A stretch of DNA of 64,000 nt from Gemmatimonadota bacterium (GCA_020348925.1 CP070758.1:2556259-2620258), one strand, 5' to 3'; counted from the stretch's first letter, positions 16,301-25,427 are shown. Made by a program: numbers and translations. Notes: generated by a model from the letters alone, not told the origin.

Positions 16301-17532
16301 CCATAGAGACTCCCCTCGATTTTCAAAGGAGCGTGAATCCGTACTTGATTCTTCTTGCTCTCATCTTTGCCGTCATCGTGCTTCTGGTGATTGTTTGGAA
16401 TGTCGTCCGTATTGTCTTTGTGGCCAACGTCAGGTACCCGCGATCTCTTGACGGAGAGTGTTTTATCAAGGGTGCGGATGATTCTCTCAGGAAGCTCATA
16501 TTGCGCATACGATTTCCTCGGAAAGACAGCCCCTCGTCCATCTCCCAATTTCCATTTGAGATTGGCATACAGGACATCCGTGATGCTGAGTCGGCTCAGG
16601 ATATTCTTTCTCGTGTTCGGAACTCGCAAATCCAGGAAATCGTGCTGACCAACTTTGATTACGATCTGGACGATCCGCACATTGCACACAAAAAACTTGA
16701 GCTCCTCGAGGGCCTGGCAACGTTCAAGGAGAAACGAATCGTCATTGAGTCATCGATCGACCCCCTCTATCTCTTCACCGCGCGCGCACATGATTTTTGG
16801 GTTGACAAAGAGAAACAGCACATATCACTCGATCGTTGGTCCATGGTTCTACAGAAGTTCACGAAGTTACGCTGGAGAGCCACCGAAGGCGAATTTGATG
16901 CGTTGCGAAATAAATTCAACAAGGAGCTTGAGCAGCTCGAAAATTTCAAAAACATGTCGTCGGAGGTTCGAAGCGCCCTTGTCTCCGAGGGGTGGCCAAA
17001 CCGGATTCTCAGGGATTACGCAGAAACGTTAGTATCGTGCAAAGAACTCCAAGGGTATACCGCACATGATGTCGTCGACCAATTTCTCGACCTGGCCACG
17101 GCCCATTACCGGAGGATCTGGGCGACCTGCAGTACCGATGAGAAGGTTCTCTTGTATCGACTTGCCCAAGAAGGATTTGTGAATTGGCGAATGAGGAATA
17201 CGCTGCGCAGCTTGATTCGGCGAAGAATTGTCGTGGCCGCTCCGAACTTCCGGCTCATGAACGAGAGCTTCCGGCGGTTCGTCTTCAGAGCGGAGCGTCC
17301 CGAAATTTTCCAGGAATGGGAAAAGGCGGTTGAATCAAGCATGTGGTCCAGAATCAAAAAACCGCTCATTTTCTCCGGAATTGCTCTGGCCGTGTTCTTT
17401 TTTGCAACTCAGAGAGAGGTTTTCAATCGATCACTAGGAATGCTGGCAGCTGTGATGACCGGTGCGCCGGTTCTTATAAAGATCATCGGAATGTTGCTGC
17501 AGAATCGCCAGGTGACCTCCACCCATGACTGA
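13357..17532 (+). CDS. Giant multi-pass membrane sensor with Cache-like domains and NTPase/winged-helix-like tail (1391 aa)
   Basis: GTG 13357 follows a G-rich ribosome site. About eight membrane helices (~24-46, 309-327, 342-364, 636-666, 716-735, 741-761, 784-808, 996-1020) separate three extracytoplasmic segments. The second (~365-634) is clearly Cache-like: FPEREYFRYARDY, GYSFAVIDRKGDVQFHSD and TPWTLVVF. The first (~47-305) and third (~809-994) are less clear. The cytoplasmic tail (~1021-1335) resembles a P-loop NTPase without a visible Walker A. EIVLTNFDYDLDD (~1093) looks like a Walker B strand, and RIVIESSIDPLYLF like the next strand. A winged-helix-like segment follows (STDEKVLLYRLAQEGF, ~1260-1310), then a C-terminal helix pair (~1336-1381). 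No kinase, GGDEF or methyl-accepting domain is seen, so the output is unknown. It lies downstream of the amine genes, behind its own promoter. The architecture is described from sequence; the function is not established. Confidence 0.7.
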   Translation: MPKKKRSSDLARSQKVAAKLHPSPWIRYFASILLLILVGLGGFYFIIVQERKDLQSQYLLRVLSTAGQNVGETITGLRGNVKKAAETKKETDKTLQKTIEGKLALIPNLIKYPQSDFATWSEWITLKDPDSLENPKVDITINYENGEYVVTFTVKACTLKTEKKSFSDTREKFKDVFLTHARLRDLILPSLPDDVFDGGVVVARRNEMVLLQKGGAAAHLVQLPRAKVTEEEASSGVTDSCVTTQIRDVEIAGVKYKLFLQPFCIPVDVRWVDSTQDTTRHAPEKVWFMGGLIPNATFRAKTMAVSPTFVLFVVFLLVLGLLCLPFLRIRFIGLREGLRAHDVLVLAVALMVGCSLVTFAVIHLFTALTERETRARHLTIIARRIDCLVSSELDSLHLELIELTNTANTLRRQGTRPNILVEEKVRNPHFEMVWGMDKNGWQTWKWSVKSTTTPVSSFPEREYFRYARDYDLNLFSPLHHTGRNVLDDTTKDVKFLRGRYIQSIRSKTTGEVYAILSLRMSSEDFTGSIVSVIESPMLSLIDPVMPPGYSFAVIDRKGDVQFHSDKDRNLRENFFVELGSDEDVRAAVFSGTEKNVRFKYRAEPRSAVVTPLTHTPWTLVVFTDDRILSHLDLETMTLSLSLFGAYLILFLLFCLVLSLVSLAIASFRRRDRNDSGKIRSVGAIDRIARWCGRCDIAPGEARSMWFWPDGTKQKHYRILLWIMASFIALWCVGSQWRPAWMVWISPALSLILIVVVYVLIRWKNVSRGETDKAGERMTSLKVRWLYVVTIIGFLFNIAILPALSFYHLIHSEEVILYTKMHQLQLAESLRNRVDRHVARYRKIGLSDENEQCVRLRLALSDMRELSIQNAPDVYTLNSYVKESRNDSQSTPRRDKHQPSEERFKQVWIDRLSQAGLLPSYNEFAAVTRTLTSSQDGDHNRSWQFVSPDNLLRLNITDFRPSVPVGRIDKTRTIENTHQINLTIETPLDFQRSVNPYLILLALIFAVIVLLVIVWNVVRIVFVANVRYPRSLDGECFIKGADDSLRKLILRIRFPRKDSPSSISQFPFEIGIQDIRDAESAQDILSRVRNSQIQEIVLTNFDYDLDDPHIAHKKLELLEGLATFKEKRIVIESSIDPLYLFTARAHDFWVDKEKQHISLDRWSMVLQKFTKLRWRATEGEFDALRNKFNKELEQLENFKNMSSEVRSALVSEGWPNRILRDYAETLVSCKELQGYTAHDVVDQFLDLATAHYRRIWATCSTDEKVLLYRLAQEGFVNWRMRNTLRSLIRRRIVVAAPNFRLMNESFRRFVFRAERPEIFQEWEKAVESSMWSRIKKPLIFSGIALAVFFFATQREVFNRSLGMLAAVMTGAPVLIKIIGMLLQNRQVTSTHD

Positions 17533-17543
17533 GGTGCAGAGAT

Positions 17544-17573
17544 GAACCTCACCGGTGTGATCGGGTGAGGTTC
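17544..17573 (+). terminator. Hairpin after the giant sensor gene
   Basis: GAACCTCACC and GGTGAGGTTC pair perfectly over 10 bp with a 10-nt loop, 11 nt after the TGA. No long T-tract follows, so it may be a weak or protein-dependent terminator. Confidence 0.6.
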
Positions 17574-17963
17574 TTACACTTCGGTCTTGATCTCAGAGGA
17601 AATGGTCTTGAGACCACTGTAGGTTTTTTTCAATCCACCACTTTTTTTGCTCTACCCCTCACTCTGCTCTCAGATCTCATTTTATCACAAGATTTCCCGT
17701 TGAAGCCTGTTGAACATTTTTCGGATTTGGGACTCTGAACCGGTTCATACGGAAAGCTCAATACTCTCCGGTAGGTCGCGAATTTCACTGAAACTTGTGG
17801 ACTTACATTCTGTCTAATCTTTTTGAGGGTATTACAATGCTCCAAACCTCGTGGGAGGAGGGATGAACATATGACACGATTCTATTGAATTCTTTCGGAT
17901 AATCCTATCCTAAGGAGATCGAGGTGGTTCGTTACTTACTCACTTTTTCCGAGGAGGTGTCTG
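17574..17963. other. Leader region before the peptidase array
   Basis: These 390 nt hold no supported gene. GAGGAGGTG at 17951-17959 is the ribosome site for the first M28 gene. No clear TTGACA-type promoter is visible. Confidence 0.4.
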
Positions 17964-20942
17964 ATGTCCAAGTGTTTCCTTGCGACGCTGTTGGTTCTTC
18001 TCTCGTCACTCAGTTCGGCCGCTCTCGTTGAGGCCAGCCCGGATGTGCTGATTGCAGTTAATATTTCGGATTCCGGAGCGATGGGTACTTTGAGGGAAAT
18101 GCCGGTTTCTGTCAACTACCGGGGTTACGGATATCTCGTTGCCACGGTCGACACCGACGATATTGAGCGGCTGAAAAAGGCCGGAATTGAATATGAGGTT
18201 ATTGATGATGAGGCATGGTCCGAACCGTATTTTCTGATTACGAGACCGAAAGCGGAAGCGCTCGGTCAAATCCCGGATCAGGGGGAGGTTCTTTTTCAAA
18301 CCGAGAGTGAGGCCTTTGTTAAAATCACCCTGGAGGAAGTTCTTGAGTTCGGTCGAGCCGGCTTTCAACTGACGCGGATCTTTCCGAAATCGCTCCCCCT
18401 GTGGGAGGACCGAGCTGAAGAGAAGGGCCGTATTCGAGAGAACCTTCTCGCCAGCCGGCAGACGGAGGATGTCATCGGGGCCATCGTGAATCAGATATCT
18501 CAGGAGATCATGCGATCGGATGTGCAGCGGTTGCAGGATTTTCAGACGAGGCTGTGGGCCAGCGATTCGCTCTGGGCCTCTGCTCAATGGATCTACGACC
18601 GCTTCGTCGAGTACGGTTACACGGATGTCGTATTCGAGGATTTCGTCATATCCGGAAATGATCCTATCTGGTATCAGCAGGGATACGATGTCCCAGTGCG
18701 GAATGTCGTTGCGACAAAACCCGGCGTTCTCCATCCGGAAGACATCGTCATCATCGGTGGCCATTACGACTCGATTGTCTTTGACGGCACGAACCCGTTC
18801 GTCTGGGCTCCGGGTGCCGACGACAACGCCTCGGCCATAGCTGCTATGCTGGAGGCAGCCCGTATTCTGGCCGACGTCGATCTCGAGTGTACTGTCAAAT
18901 TTGCCTGCTGGACAGCGGAAGAGGTCGGCCTCTACGGCGCATGGTATCATGCAGCCCAGGCCTACGATCGTGGCGAGAACATTGTCCTGAATATCAACTT
19001 GGACATGATCTCGTACCAGCACGAGGGCGATCCTGAACGAGACGTCACCGTCTATTACAATCCCTCCGCCCAGGCCTATGCGGATCTGATGTCCGAGATG
19101 GCCAATACGTACACGACCCTTGTCCCTGTACCACGCTTTGCCGGCGGCGGCAGCGACCACGTGCCTTTCATGCAATACGGGTACGACATCGTCTACGCCG
19201 AGGAGGGTGATTTCTTTCTGACACCCCACTGGCATATAAGCACAGACGTTGTCGAAAACATGGACTTCGGCTATATGGGCGAGGTTGTCAAAATGAGTCT
19301 GGCCACTCTGGTTACTGTGGCCGGTCCTCCTGCAACATTGGTTGTGCCCGAACCTGTGCTTGGCTTCGAAAGTTACGTCATGGACGAAGATGATGAAGGC
19401 GGAAGTAGTGGTAATGAAAACGGATATTTCGATGCCGGTGAGACCATTCAGCTTTCCGTCACGCTCTCCAATCACGGTGATGCCCAGGCGACTGACGTCA
19501 CGGGTCGCTTAGCGATCGACGATCCCTATGTGACCGTTTTAGACGATGTGGTTCCTTATGAAAATATACCCCCTGGGGGAGCCGGAACGAGCCAGAGTCA
19601 GTTTCGGTTTCTCATATCGGAGGACTGCCCAAGTGGGCATTTTCTAAATTTCTCCCTTCATACGACAGCCTCAGGAGGGATTACGAATACGACGTATTTT
19701 TCGGTGCGTGTTATACAGCCGACCGTTGTCTATATCTCGTATGATCTTGAAGAGATGAGCGGGGACGGTGACGGGAATCCTGAACCCGGCGAGACGGTGG
19801 AGATGTCCCTGCTCTTGGGGAACGGCGGTTTGAGGGGTGCTTCGGGGATTGTTGCCGAACTCTCGACGGAAGATGGAGACATAACGGTTTTAAAGAGTGA
19901 GATTGTTTTCCCCGATATGGCCACTCAGAGTGTTGCTGAGAATACGGGCGAACGCTTCAGCTTCTCGGTGAATGCAGCGGCAGCACTTCATACTGTCGAT
20001 TTTACGGTTCGCCTGTCCGAGGGAAAAGGGTATTATCGGATCGATATTCCCATTCGCTGGCTTATGGGACAGGGTACGGTCCGACTTGTGGCTGACGACG
20101 GCGGGGGATACTTTGGCTACTACATCGAAGCGCTTCAAAATGTGGGCGTCCCCTTCGATATCGATGAAATCCAGGGCGTACCTTTGCCCCACTCCGTGGA
20201 TCTCAAGGATTATGCGGAGGTGATCTGGTTCACGGGTGCCGATGAGAGCAATACATTGACACCCGAGGATCAGAACGACCTGCAGGATTTTCTTGATAAT
20301 GGTGGGAGGTTGCTTCTTTCCGGATGTATGATCGGGTATGAGATCGGGACGACACCCTTTTACCGGAATTACTTGCACGGAAGCTACGTTTCCTTTATGA
20401 CGATGCTCCATCATCTCAACAGTGCGGCCTCGAATCCGGTCCAGAGTGACATAGACATTACTCTGGCTAGAGATGGGTATAACGGACAAGCTTTCACGGG
20501 GGAGGTTGATCCCATCAGCCCGGCCGTTTCGATTTTCGATTACGACCGAAGTACTGAGGAAGGACCTGGGATCGTCAGATCGAGCGGCAGTGGTGCCCTC
20601 GCTGTGGAAACCTCGGTATACAAGCTCGCCTATTTCTCTTTCGGTCTGGAAGGTATTGTCCCGACGGAGGATTGTGCGCAGGTGATTGCTGATGTGTTGG
20701 CGTGGTTTAAAGAGCCGGGTATCGATAAGGGGGACGTTGATGGCAACGGAGCGACGGACATCATCGATGCAGTTGTGGCGGTGAACATTGTTCTGGGTAT
20801 GCACCAACCCGATGAAGACCAAATGGTTCGGGCTGACATGAATTATGACGGAGCCATAGACATCATCGATGTCGTCAGAGTCGTCAACGCCGTGCTGGGA
20901 ACGAGTGGAAGAGCAGTTCATGACAATGACACGGATATGTAG
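17964..20942 (+). CDS. Secreted M28 metallopeptidase with GATase-like and dockerin modules, array member 1 (992 aa)
   Basis: A signal peptide (about 1-25, ending near ALVEAS) and a ~200-residue pro-region precede the di-zinc M28 domain (~235-455). Metal and catalytic residues are in place: GGHYDS (His267), GADDNAS (Asp287), TAEEVGLYG (Glu319/Glu320), NLDM (Asp347) and HWHISTD (His424). Two Ig-like modules follow (~468-580 and ~588-695), each opening with an acidic G-N-x-N-G-Y-x-D-x-GET motif. A Rossmann/GATase-like domain without a visible catalytic Cys spans ~702-915. A type I dockerin lies at ~922-980 with loops DVDGNGATDIID and DMNYDGAIDIID. It probably releases N-terminal amino acids from peptides outside the cell while held by a cohesin partner. 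This is the first gene of the array; the next starts 38 nt downstream, so they are probably co-transcribed. Confidence 0.9.
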   Translation: MSKCFLATLLVLLSSLSSAALVEASPDVLIAVNISDSGAMGTLREMPVSVNYRGYGYLVATVDTDDIERLKKAGIEYEVIDDEAWSEPYFLITRPKAEALGQIPDQGEVLFQTESEAFVKITLEEVLEFGRAGFQLTRIFPKSLPLWEDRAEEKGRIRENLLASRQTEDVIGAIVNQISQEIMRSDVQRLQDFQTRLWASDSLWASAQWIYDRFVEYGYTDVVFEDFVISGNDPIWYQQGYDVPVRNVVATKPGVLHPEDIVIIGGHYDSIVFDGTNPFVWAPGADDNASAIAAMLEAARILADVDLECTVKFACWTAEEVGLYGAWYHAAQAYDRGENIVLNINLDMISYQHEGDPERDVTVYYNPSAQAYADLMSEMANTYTTLVPVPRFAGGGSDHVPFMQYGYDIVYAEEGDFFLTPHWHISTDVVENMDFGYMGEVVKMSLATLVTVAGPPATLVVPEPVLGFESYVMDEDDEGGSSGNENGYFDAGETIQLSVTLSNHGDAQATDVTGRLAIDDPYVTVLDDVVPYENIPPGGAGTSQSQFRFLISEDCPSGHFLNFSLHTTASGGITNTTYFSVRVIQPTVVYISYDLEEMSGDGDGNPEPGETVEMSLLLGNGGLRGASGIVAELSTEDGDITVLKSEIVFPDMATQSVAENTGERFSFSVNAAAALHTVDFTVRLSEGKGYYRIDIPIRWLMGQGTVRLVADDGGGYFGYYIEALQNVGVPFDIDEIQGVPLPHSVDLKDYAEVIWFTGADESNTLTPEDQNDLQDFLDNGGRLLLSGCMIGYEIGTTPFYRNYLHGSYVSFMTMLHHLNSAASNPVQSDIDITLARDGYNGQAFTGEVDPISPAVSIFDYDRSTEEGPGIVRSSGSGALAVETSVYKLAYFSFGLEGIVPTEDCAQVIADVLAWFKEPGIDKGDVDGNGATDIIDAVVAVNIVLGMHQPDEDQMVRADMNYDGAIDIIDVVRVVNAVLGTSGRAVHDNDTDM

Positions 20943-20980
20943 ATCGATCACGAATTTCTTATCAAAGGGGGGCAACAGTT

Positions 20981-23938
20981 ATGCGAAGTGTACGTGTCGT
21001 TTTGATGCTGATCGTCTTGTTCTGTTTGACCGGTCGTCCTCATGCGATTCTTCAGAACGGGAAACCGTATTTGGTGACGATCCCCAGGACCGATCCTGCC
21101 GTCACCTCATTCCTTCAGGATCAAAAGATCCCTGTCTGTTTTCAAACGGACGCATGGTATTTTGCCCAGGCGGGGGAGGCCGATCTTGAACGATTTGAGG
21201 CGGCAGGGCTTGCCTGGGATATCATCGATGACGAGGCATGGTCCGAATCGTACTTCTTTATCACGAAACTTCGTGGAGAGGACCTCGGAGAGATCCCTCA
21301 TCTGGGGAACGTCCTTTTTAGAACTGAGAAAGAAGCTCTTGTCAAAGCCGGTTTACGGCAAGCTCTGGAGTTTGCAGAGGCGGGCTTTCAATTAACCCGA
21401 ATCTTTCCGAATGCGCTTCCCCTTCGTGAAGATCAGATTGAAAAAGACGAACGTATCAAAGACAAACTGAGATTTCAAAGTCGAACGGACGATGTCATCG
21501 GGGCCATCGTGAATCAGGTCTCTTTGGAAATCGTTCAATCGTACGTTCAGCGGTTGCAGGATTTTCGGACGCGGTTCTTTGCCAGCGATTCGATCTGGGC
21601 GGCCGGACAATGGCTCTACGATCGGTTCGTCGAGTTCGGGTACACGGATGTTGTCTTCGACAATTTCGTTGAGTCAGAATACGGTGTGCCGGTCAGGAAT
21701 GTGATTGCCACGAAACCTGGTGCTCTCTATCCCGACAGCGTCATCATCATCGGTGGGCACTATGATACCATCGTGTACGATGCCTCGGACTATTTTGTCT
21801 GGGCACCAGGGGCGGATGACGATGCATCGGGTGTCGTCGGGGTGCTGGAAGCGGCTCGAATTTTGGCCAATGTCGATCTTGACTGCACGGTGAAATTCGC
21901 CTGTTGGACTGCCGAGGAAATAGGTTTGTACGGAGCTTGGCATTACGCGACGGAGGCCTATGATCGGAGAGAGAGAATCGGGTTGTACATCAATTATGAC
22001 ATGCTTGGAAACCTGGACGAGAACGATCCGTCGAGAAATGTCACCATTTATTTGAATGCCACTGCCCAAGCATATGCCGATCTCATGGCTGAGATGGCCA
22101 CCGAATATACCAGTTTGGTCCCCGAGCAGTTTCCGGCTTTTACCGCCGGCAGCGATCATGCTCCTTTCATGTTACATGGATACAACATCCTCTACGCGCA
22201 GGAGGGTGATTTCAGCCCGTACATCCATACTGGTTTTGATGTTACAGATAATATGAACTTCCCTTATATGTGTGAAGTCGTTAAAATGGGGCTGGGTACT
22301 TTGGCCGCAGTTGCCGGTCCTCCAGCTTCAATCTCTGTTACCGAACCAGTTATTACTCTCGAAAGTTACGACATTGATGATGATGCGCAGGGTGGGAGTA
22401 TCGGGAACGGGAACGGCTACTTGGATACAGGTGAGACAATTGAAGTGACAATCGCTTTGTATAATTACAGTGATTCAGATGCACATGGGGTCAGGGCTCG
22501 CCTTGTAACAGATGACGCATATGTCTCCATTGTTCACGATGAGATCTCTTTTGGAGATATTCCCAGCGATGGAATGGGTTCAAGCCATGATCAATTCCTT
22601 TTCGTTATTTCAGAAGATTGTCCTGTGGGCCATTTCTTGGATTTTTCTGTGGAGGTCACTACGACAGATGGATTTGGTTGGATGAGCTATTTCACCGAGC
22701 GCGTTGTGCAGCCTTCTATTTTGTATGTCACATTCAGTATTGAAGACACCGATGGAAATGGCAATGGAGCCGCTGATCCAGGTGAGACAGTAGATATGTA
22801 TCTTCTTATGGGGAATGGTGGATTGAGAAGTACCTCTGGAACGGTGATTGAACTTGCGACCGAGGATCCTGATGTAACGATCATTGACAATGAGATCATG
22901 TTTCCAGATATGGACATTGGCACTGTGGCTGAGAATACGGATGATGCCTTCGTCTTTTCCCTTGACGAGGCGGCGGACGTTCACACTGTCCCCTTTACGC
23001 TGCATATTTCAGAGGGACAGGGATATTATCAGATCAGCATACCTTTTTATGTGCTCATAAAGCAGGGAACAGTCCGACTGGTTGATGACGACGGCGGGAC
23101 GGACAAACTCTATTTCTACCTCGAAGCCCTCCAACTCGCTGGCGTTCCGTATGACATCGAACACATTAACGGACTGGCCATGCCCCATTCCGATGATCTG
23201 GACGATTATTCAGAGGTGCTCTGGTATACGGGTACTGTGGAGACCAATACACTGACAACGGACGAGCAGAGTGATATCGAGGCCTTTCTCAATGGAGGCG
23301 GGAGACTTCTCCTGTCCGGAAGTATGATCGGTTACGAGATCGGCGATTCCCCGTTTTACAGAAATTATCTGCACGGAGATTACGTCTCCTTTCTGACGCT
23401 GCTTCATCATCTGAACGGTGTCCCTTCAAATCCCGTCGTCGGCGATATGGATATAACCTTGGCCACGACTGGGCTTTGTGCTCAGGGGTTTGCCGGTGAG
23501 ACGGATCCTATCAGTCCGGCCGGTTCAATTTTCGATTACGATCGAAGTACGCAGGAGGGACCTGGGACCGTCAGATCGAGCGGGAGTGGGGCCTTGGCCG
23601 TGGAGACCTCGGTGCACAAACTCGTCTACGTCTCCTTTGGTGTCGAAGGTATTGTGCCTGTTGAGGACATGGCCCAGGTGCTGGCTGATGTCTTGGCGTG
23701 GTTCAAGGAGCCGGGGGTGGACAAGGGCGATGTGGATGGGAACGGATCGACGGACATCATCGATGCGGTCGTGGCGGTGAATATTGTCCTGGGCATGCAT
23801 CAACCGGATGAGGGGCAGAGAGCTCGGGCAGACATGAACTACGACGGGTCGATAGATATTATCGATGTTGTAAAAGTTGTCAACGCTGTGCTGGGTAGTA
23901 GCGGTAAAGTCTCTGCTATTGGTTCCAAAGACATGTGA
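20981..23938 (+). CDS. Secreted M28 metallopeptidase with dockerin, array member 2 (985 aa)
   Basis: ATG 20981 is preceded by AAAGGGGGG. The layout matches array member 1: signal peptide, pro-region, M28 domain, two Ig-like modules (~460 and ~580), GATase-like domain (~694-908) and dockerin (~915-975). Zinc-site motifs are intact: GGHYDT (His260), GADDDASG, TAEEIGLYG (Glu312/Glu313), NYDM and the final HTGFDVTDN. The dockerin-coding DNA contains a 93-nt block (23726-23818) identical to one in the gene at 25428, evidence of recent gene conversion. The specificity is unknown; changes around the last His ligand, compared with HWHxxTD in its neighbours, may alter it. Confidence 0.9.
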   Translation: MRSVRVVLMLIVLFCLTGRPHAILQNGKPYLVTIPRTDPAVTSFLQDQKIPVCFQTDAWYFAQAGEADLERFEAAGLAWDIIDDEAWSESYFFITKLRGEDLGEIPHLGNVLFRTEKEALVKAGLRQALEFAEAGFQLTRIFPNALPLREDQIEKDERIKDKLRFQSRTDDVIGAIVNQVSLEIVQSYVQRLQDFRTRFFASDSIWAAGQWLYDRFVEFGYTDVVFDNFVESEYGVPVRNVIATKPGALYPDSVIIIGGHYDTIVYDASDYFVWAPGADDDASGVVGVLEAARILANVDLDCTVKFACWTAEEIGLYGAWHYATEAYDRRERIGLYINYDMLGNLDENDPSRNVTIYLNATAQAYADLMAEMATEYTSLVPEQFPAFTAGSDHAPFMLHGYNILYAQEGDFSPYIHTGFDVTDNMNFPYMCEVVKMGLGTLAAVAGPPASISVTEPVITLESYDIDDDAQGGSIGNGNGYLDTGETIEVTIALYNYSDSDAHGVRARLVTDDAYVSIVHDEISFGDIPSDGMGSSHDQFLFVISEDCPVGHFLDFSVEVTTTDGFGWMSYFTERVVQPSILYVTFSIEDTDGNGNGAADPGETVDMYLLMGNGGLRSTSGTVIELATEDPDVTIIDNEIMFPDMDIGTVAENTDDAFVFSLDEAADVHTVPFTLHISEGQGYYQISIPFYVLIKQGTVRLVDDDGGTDKLYFYLEALQLAGVPYDIEHINGLAMPHSDDLDDYSEVLWYTGTVETNTLTTDEQSDIEAFLNGGGRLLLSGSMIGYEIGDSPFYRNYLHGDYVSFLTLLHHLNGVPSNPVVGDMDITLATTGLCAQGFAGETDPISPAGSIFDYDRSTQEGPGTVRSSGSGALAVETSVHKLVYVSFGVEGIVPVEDMAQVLADVLAWFKEPGVDKGDVDGNGSTDIIDAVVAVNIVLGMHQPDEGQRARADMNYDGSIDIIDVVKVVNAVLGSSGKVSAIGSKDM

Positions 23939-24333
23939 GATCTGATGTGCGGGTTACGTGCAATTTTTGAAACATAGAGGAGTAATACCGTAGAAATGTT
24001 TTAACAAGTGAGTTGAATGGAGTATTATCCCTGTCTCGTCGTTGGTTGAAAGTCCACTTATTTCGAGGTGTAAAATCTCGTTTTCACAATGTAAAAAATT
24101 CAAAAACTGTCCGTTTTCGGATACACCCTGTACCACCAGCGGACACTTCACATAGTGCGTTCTGTGCGGAACCGTGTCTACTGTATCACAAGAGAACGTG
24201 AACGTACCGGCATGTTCTTTGCTTTTTCTACACTAAGAATGTATGTTGAGAGCATTCTCTGAATACACGGCAGAATGAAGGGCACTTTTGTGCTCTTCAG
24301 TTGAACGTTTTCATGTGTTCGAAGGAGGTGACC
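23939..24333. other. Intergenic region with leader hairpin
   Basis: The region contains no supported gene. A 9-bp hairpin with a TTTT loop (GAAGGGCAC / GTGCTCTTC, one G-U pair) lies at 24277-24298, just upstream of the ribosome site of the M28 pseudogene. AAGGAGGTG at 24322-24330 is that ribosome site. Confidence 0.5.
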
Positions 24334-25274
24334 ATGATGAAGTGTTTTCATCTTCTTCTCACTCTGGTACTTCTTTCTTGCCTTGTCGTTGCCGTCGAAG
24401 CATCGCCACAGGAAGCACACCCCTATCTCATCAAAATATCCCGGGCTGATTCGAACGTCGTTACGGTTCTTCAAGAACGAAATATTCCTGTCTATTTGAA
24501 ATTGAAGAAATGGTACTTCGCAGGAGCACATGCACCCGATTTCATTTATCTCAGGGAGAAGGGAATAGAGTATGATGTGATTGATGAGGAGGCGTGGTCG
24601 AAACCGTACTATTTAATAACCAGACCTCGGAGAGGGGAGCTCGGTGTTATTCCCGAGGTCGGCAGAATTCTTTTTCAGGAGGATAAGGAGGCGATTCTCA
24701 AAAAAGGTAGCAATCAATTTCTCGAACTGGTCAGTGCCGGGTATACATTGACGCGGCTTTTTCAGAGATCGCACCCAATCTTGGAAAGGAAACACAGTAC
24801 ATTACCTTCAATTGTCTGGGAAGCCGGGTCAGACGACGTAATCGAGACTATCGTCAATAATGTTTCCGAGGACAGTCTTCGATCATATGTTCAGCGTTTG
24901 CAGGATTTTCAGACCCGGTATTTCGAAACAGATTCGATCAAGGCATGTGCTCGCTGGTTCCGAAACACCCTTCTCGATTTCGGATACACCGATGTTGTCT
25001 TCGATACGTTAACCAATCAGCCACTTGATCATGCAATCTGGAACGTAATCGCCACCAAGCCCGGTTTTTTCTATCCTGACAGTATCGTCATAATAGGTGG
25101 CCACTTTGATTCCATCGTTCGTGATGGGACGAATCCGTATGTCTGGGCGCCCGGGGCAGGCGATAACGCCTCCGGGACGCGGTGGTGACGGTCAATATCG
25201 TCTGGGGTATGCATGAGCCTGATGAGGGGGAAACGACACGGGCTGATTTGCAGTACAGGTATGATATTCTATAA
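24334..25274 (+). pseudogene. M28 metallopeptidase-dockerin pseudogene with internal deletion
   Basis: A good ribosome site and ATG 24334 lead into a signal peptide, the usual pro-region and the first part of the M28 domain (GGHFDSIV, then GAGDNASGT). The frame then ends at TGA 25186-25188. Immediately after the break, in another frame, the sequence reads VVTVNIVWGMHEPDEGETTRAD up to TAA 25272-25274. This is the middle of a dockerin and is closest to the dockerin of the gene at 28520. So roughly 2 kb (the rest of M28, the Ig-like and GATase-like domains and the dockerin start) has been lost, and the rest has drifted. A GGGACG motif occurs at both expected deletion ends (microhomology). The first 295 residues may still be translated, but they lack the EE, Asp and final His ligands, so no activity is expected. 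Confidence 0.85.
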
Positions 25275-25376
25275 TCAAACATTGATAAAAATTGCTCTTA
25301 TTGTGAGGTGAAAATGCGGATGTATCTTTCGTTCCCCAGTGTTTGCGTATGAACACTGAGGGTTCCCAGTTGTGAT

Positions 25377-25403
25377 GAGACAGTACCCTGTCGCGCCTGT
25401 CTT
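25377..25403 (+). promoter_or_regulatory. Leader hairpin of M28 subfamily B, copy 1
   Basis: GAGACAG pairs with CTGTCTT around a short loop, followed by ATTCTTTGAAAGGAGGG and the ATG at 25428. The same arrangement, with a longer perfect stem, precedes the paralogue at 41380. It could be a terminator of upstream transcription or a leader element. Confidence 0.45.
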
Positions 25404-25427
25404 ATTCTTTGAAAGGAGGGAGTCACA

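Noticed and set aside
18006-19475. 489-codon minus-strand frame opposite the first M28 gene, and similar ones opposite other array genes
   Set aside because: Antisense shadows caused by shared codon bias; they lack ribosome sites and protein families.
20086-20700. Active glutamine amidotransferase in the peptidase tails
   Set aside because: The Rossmann-like domain lacks a nucleophile Cys at the expected elbow (Ser instead) and no Cys-His-Glu triad is visible.
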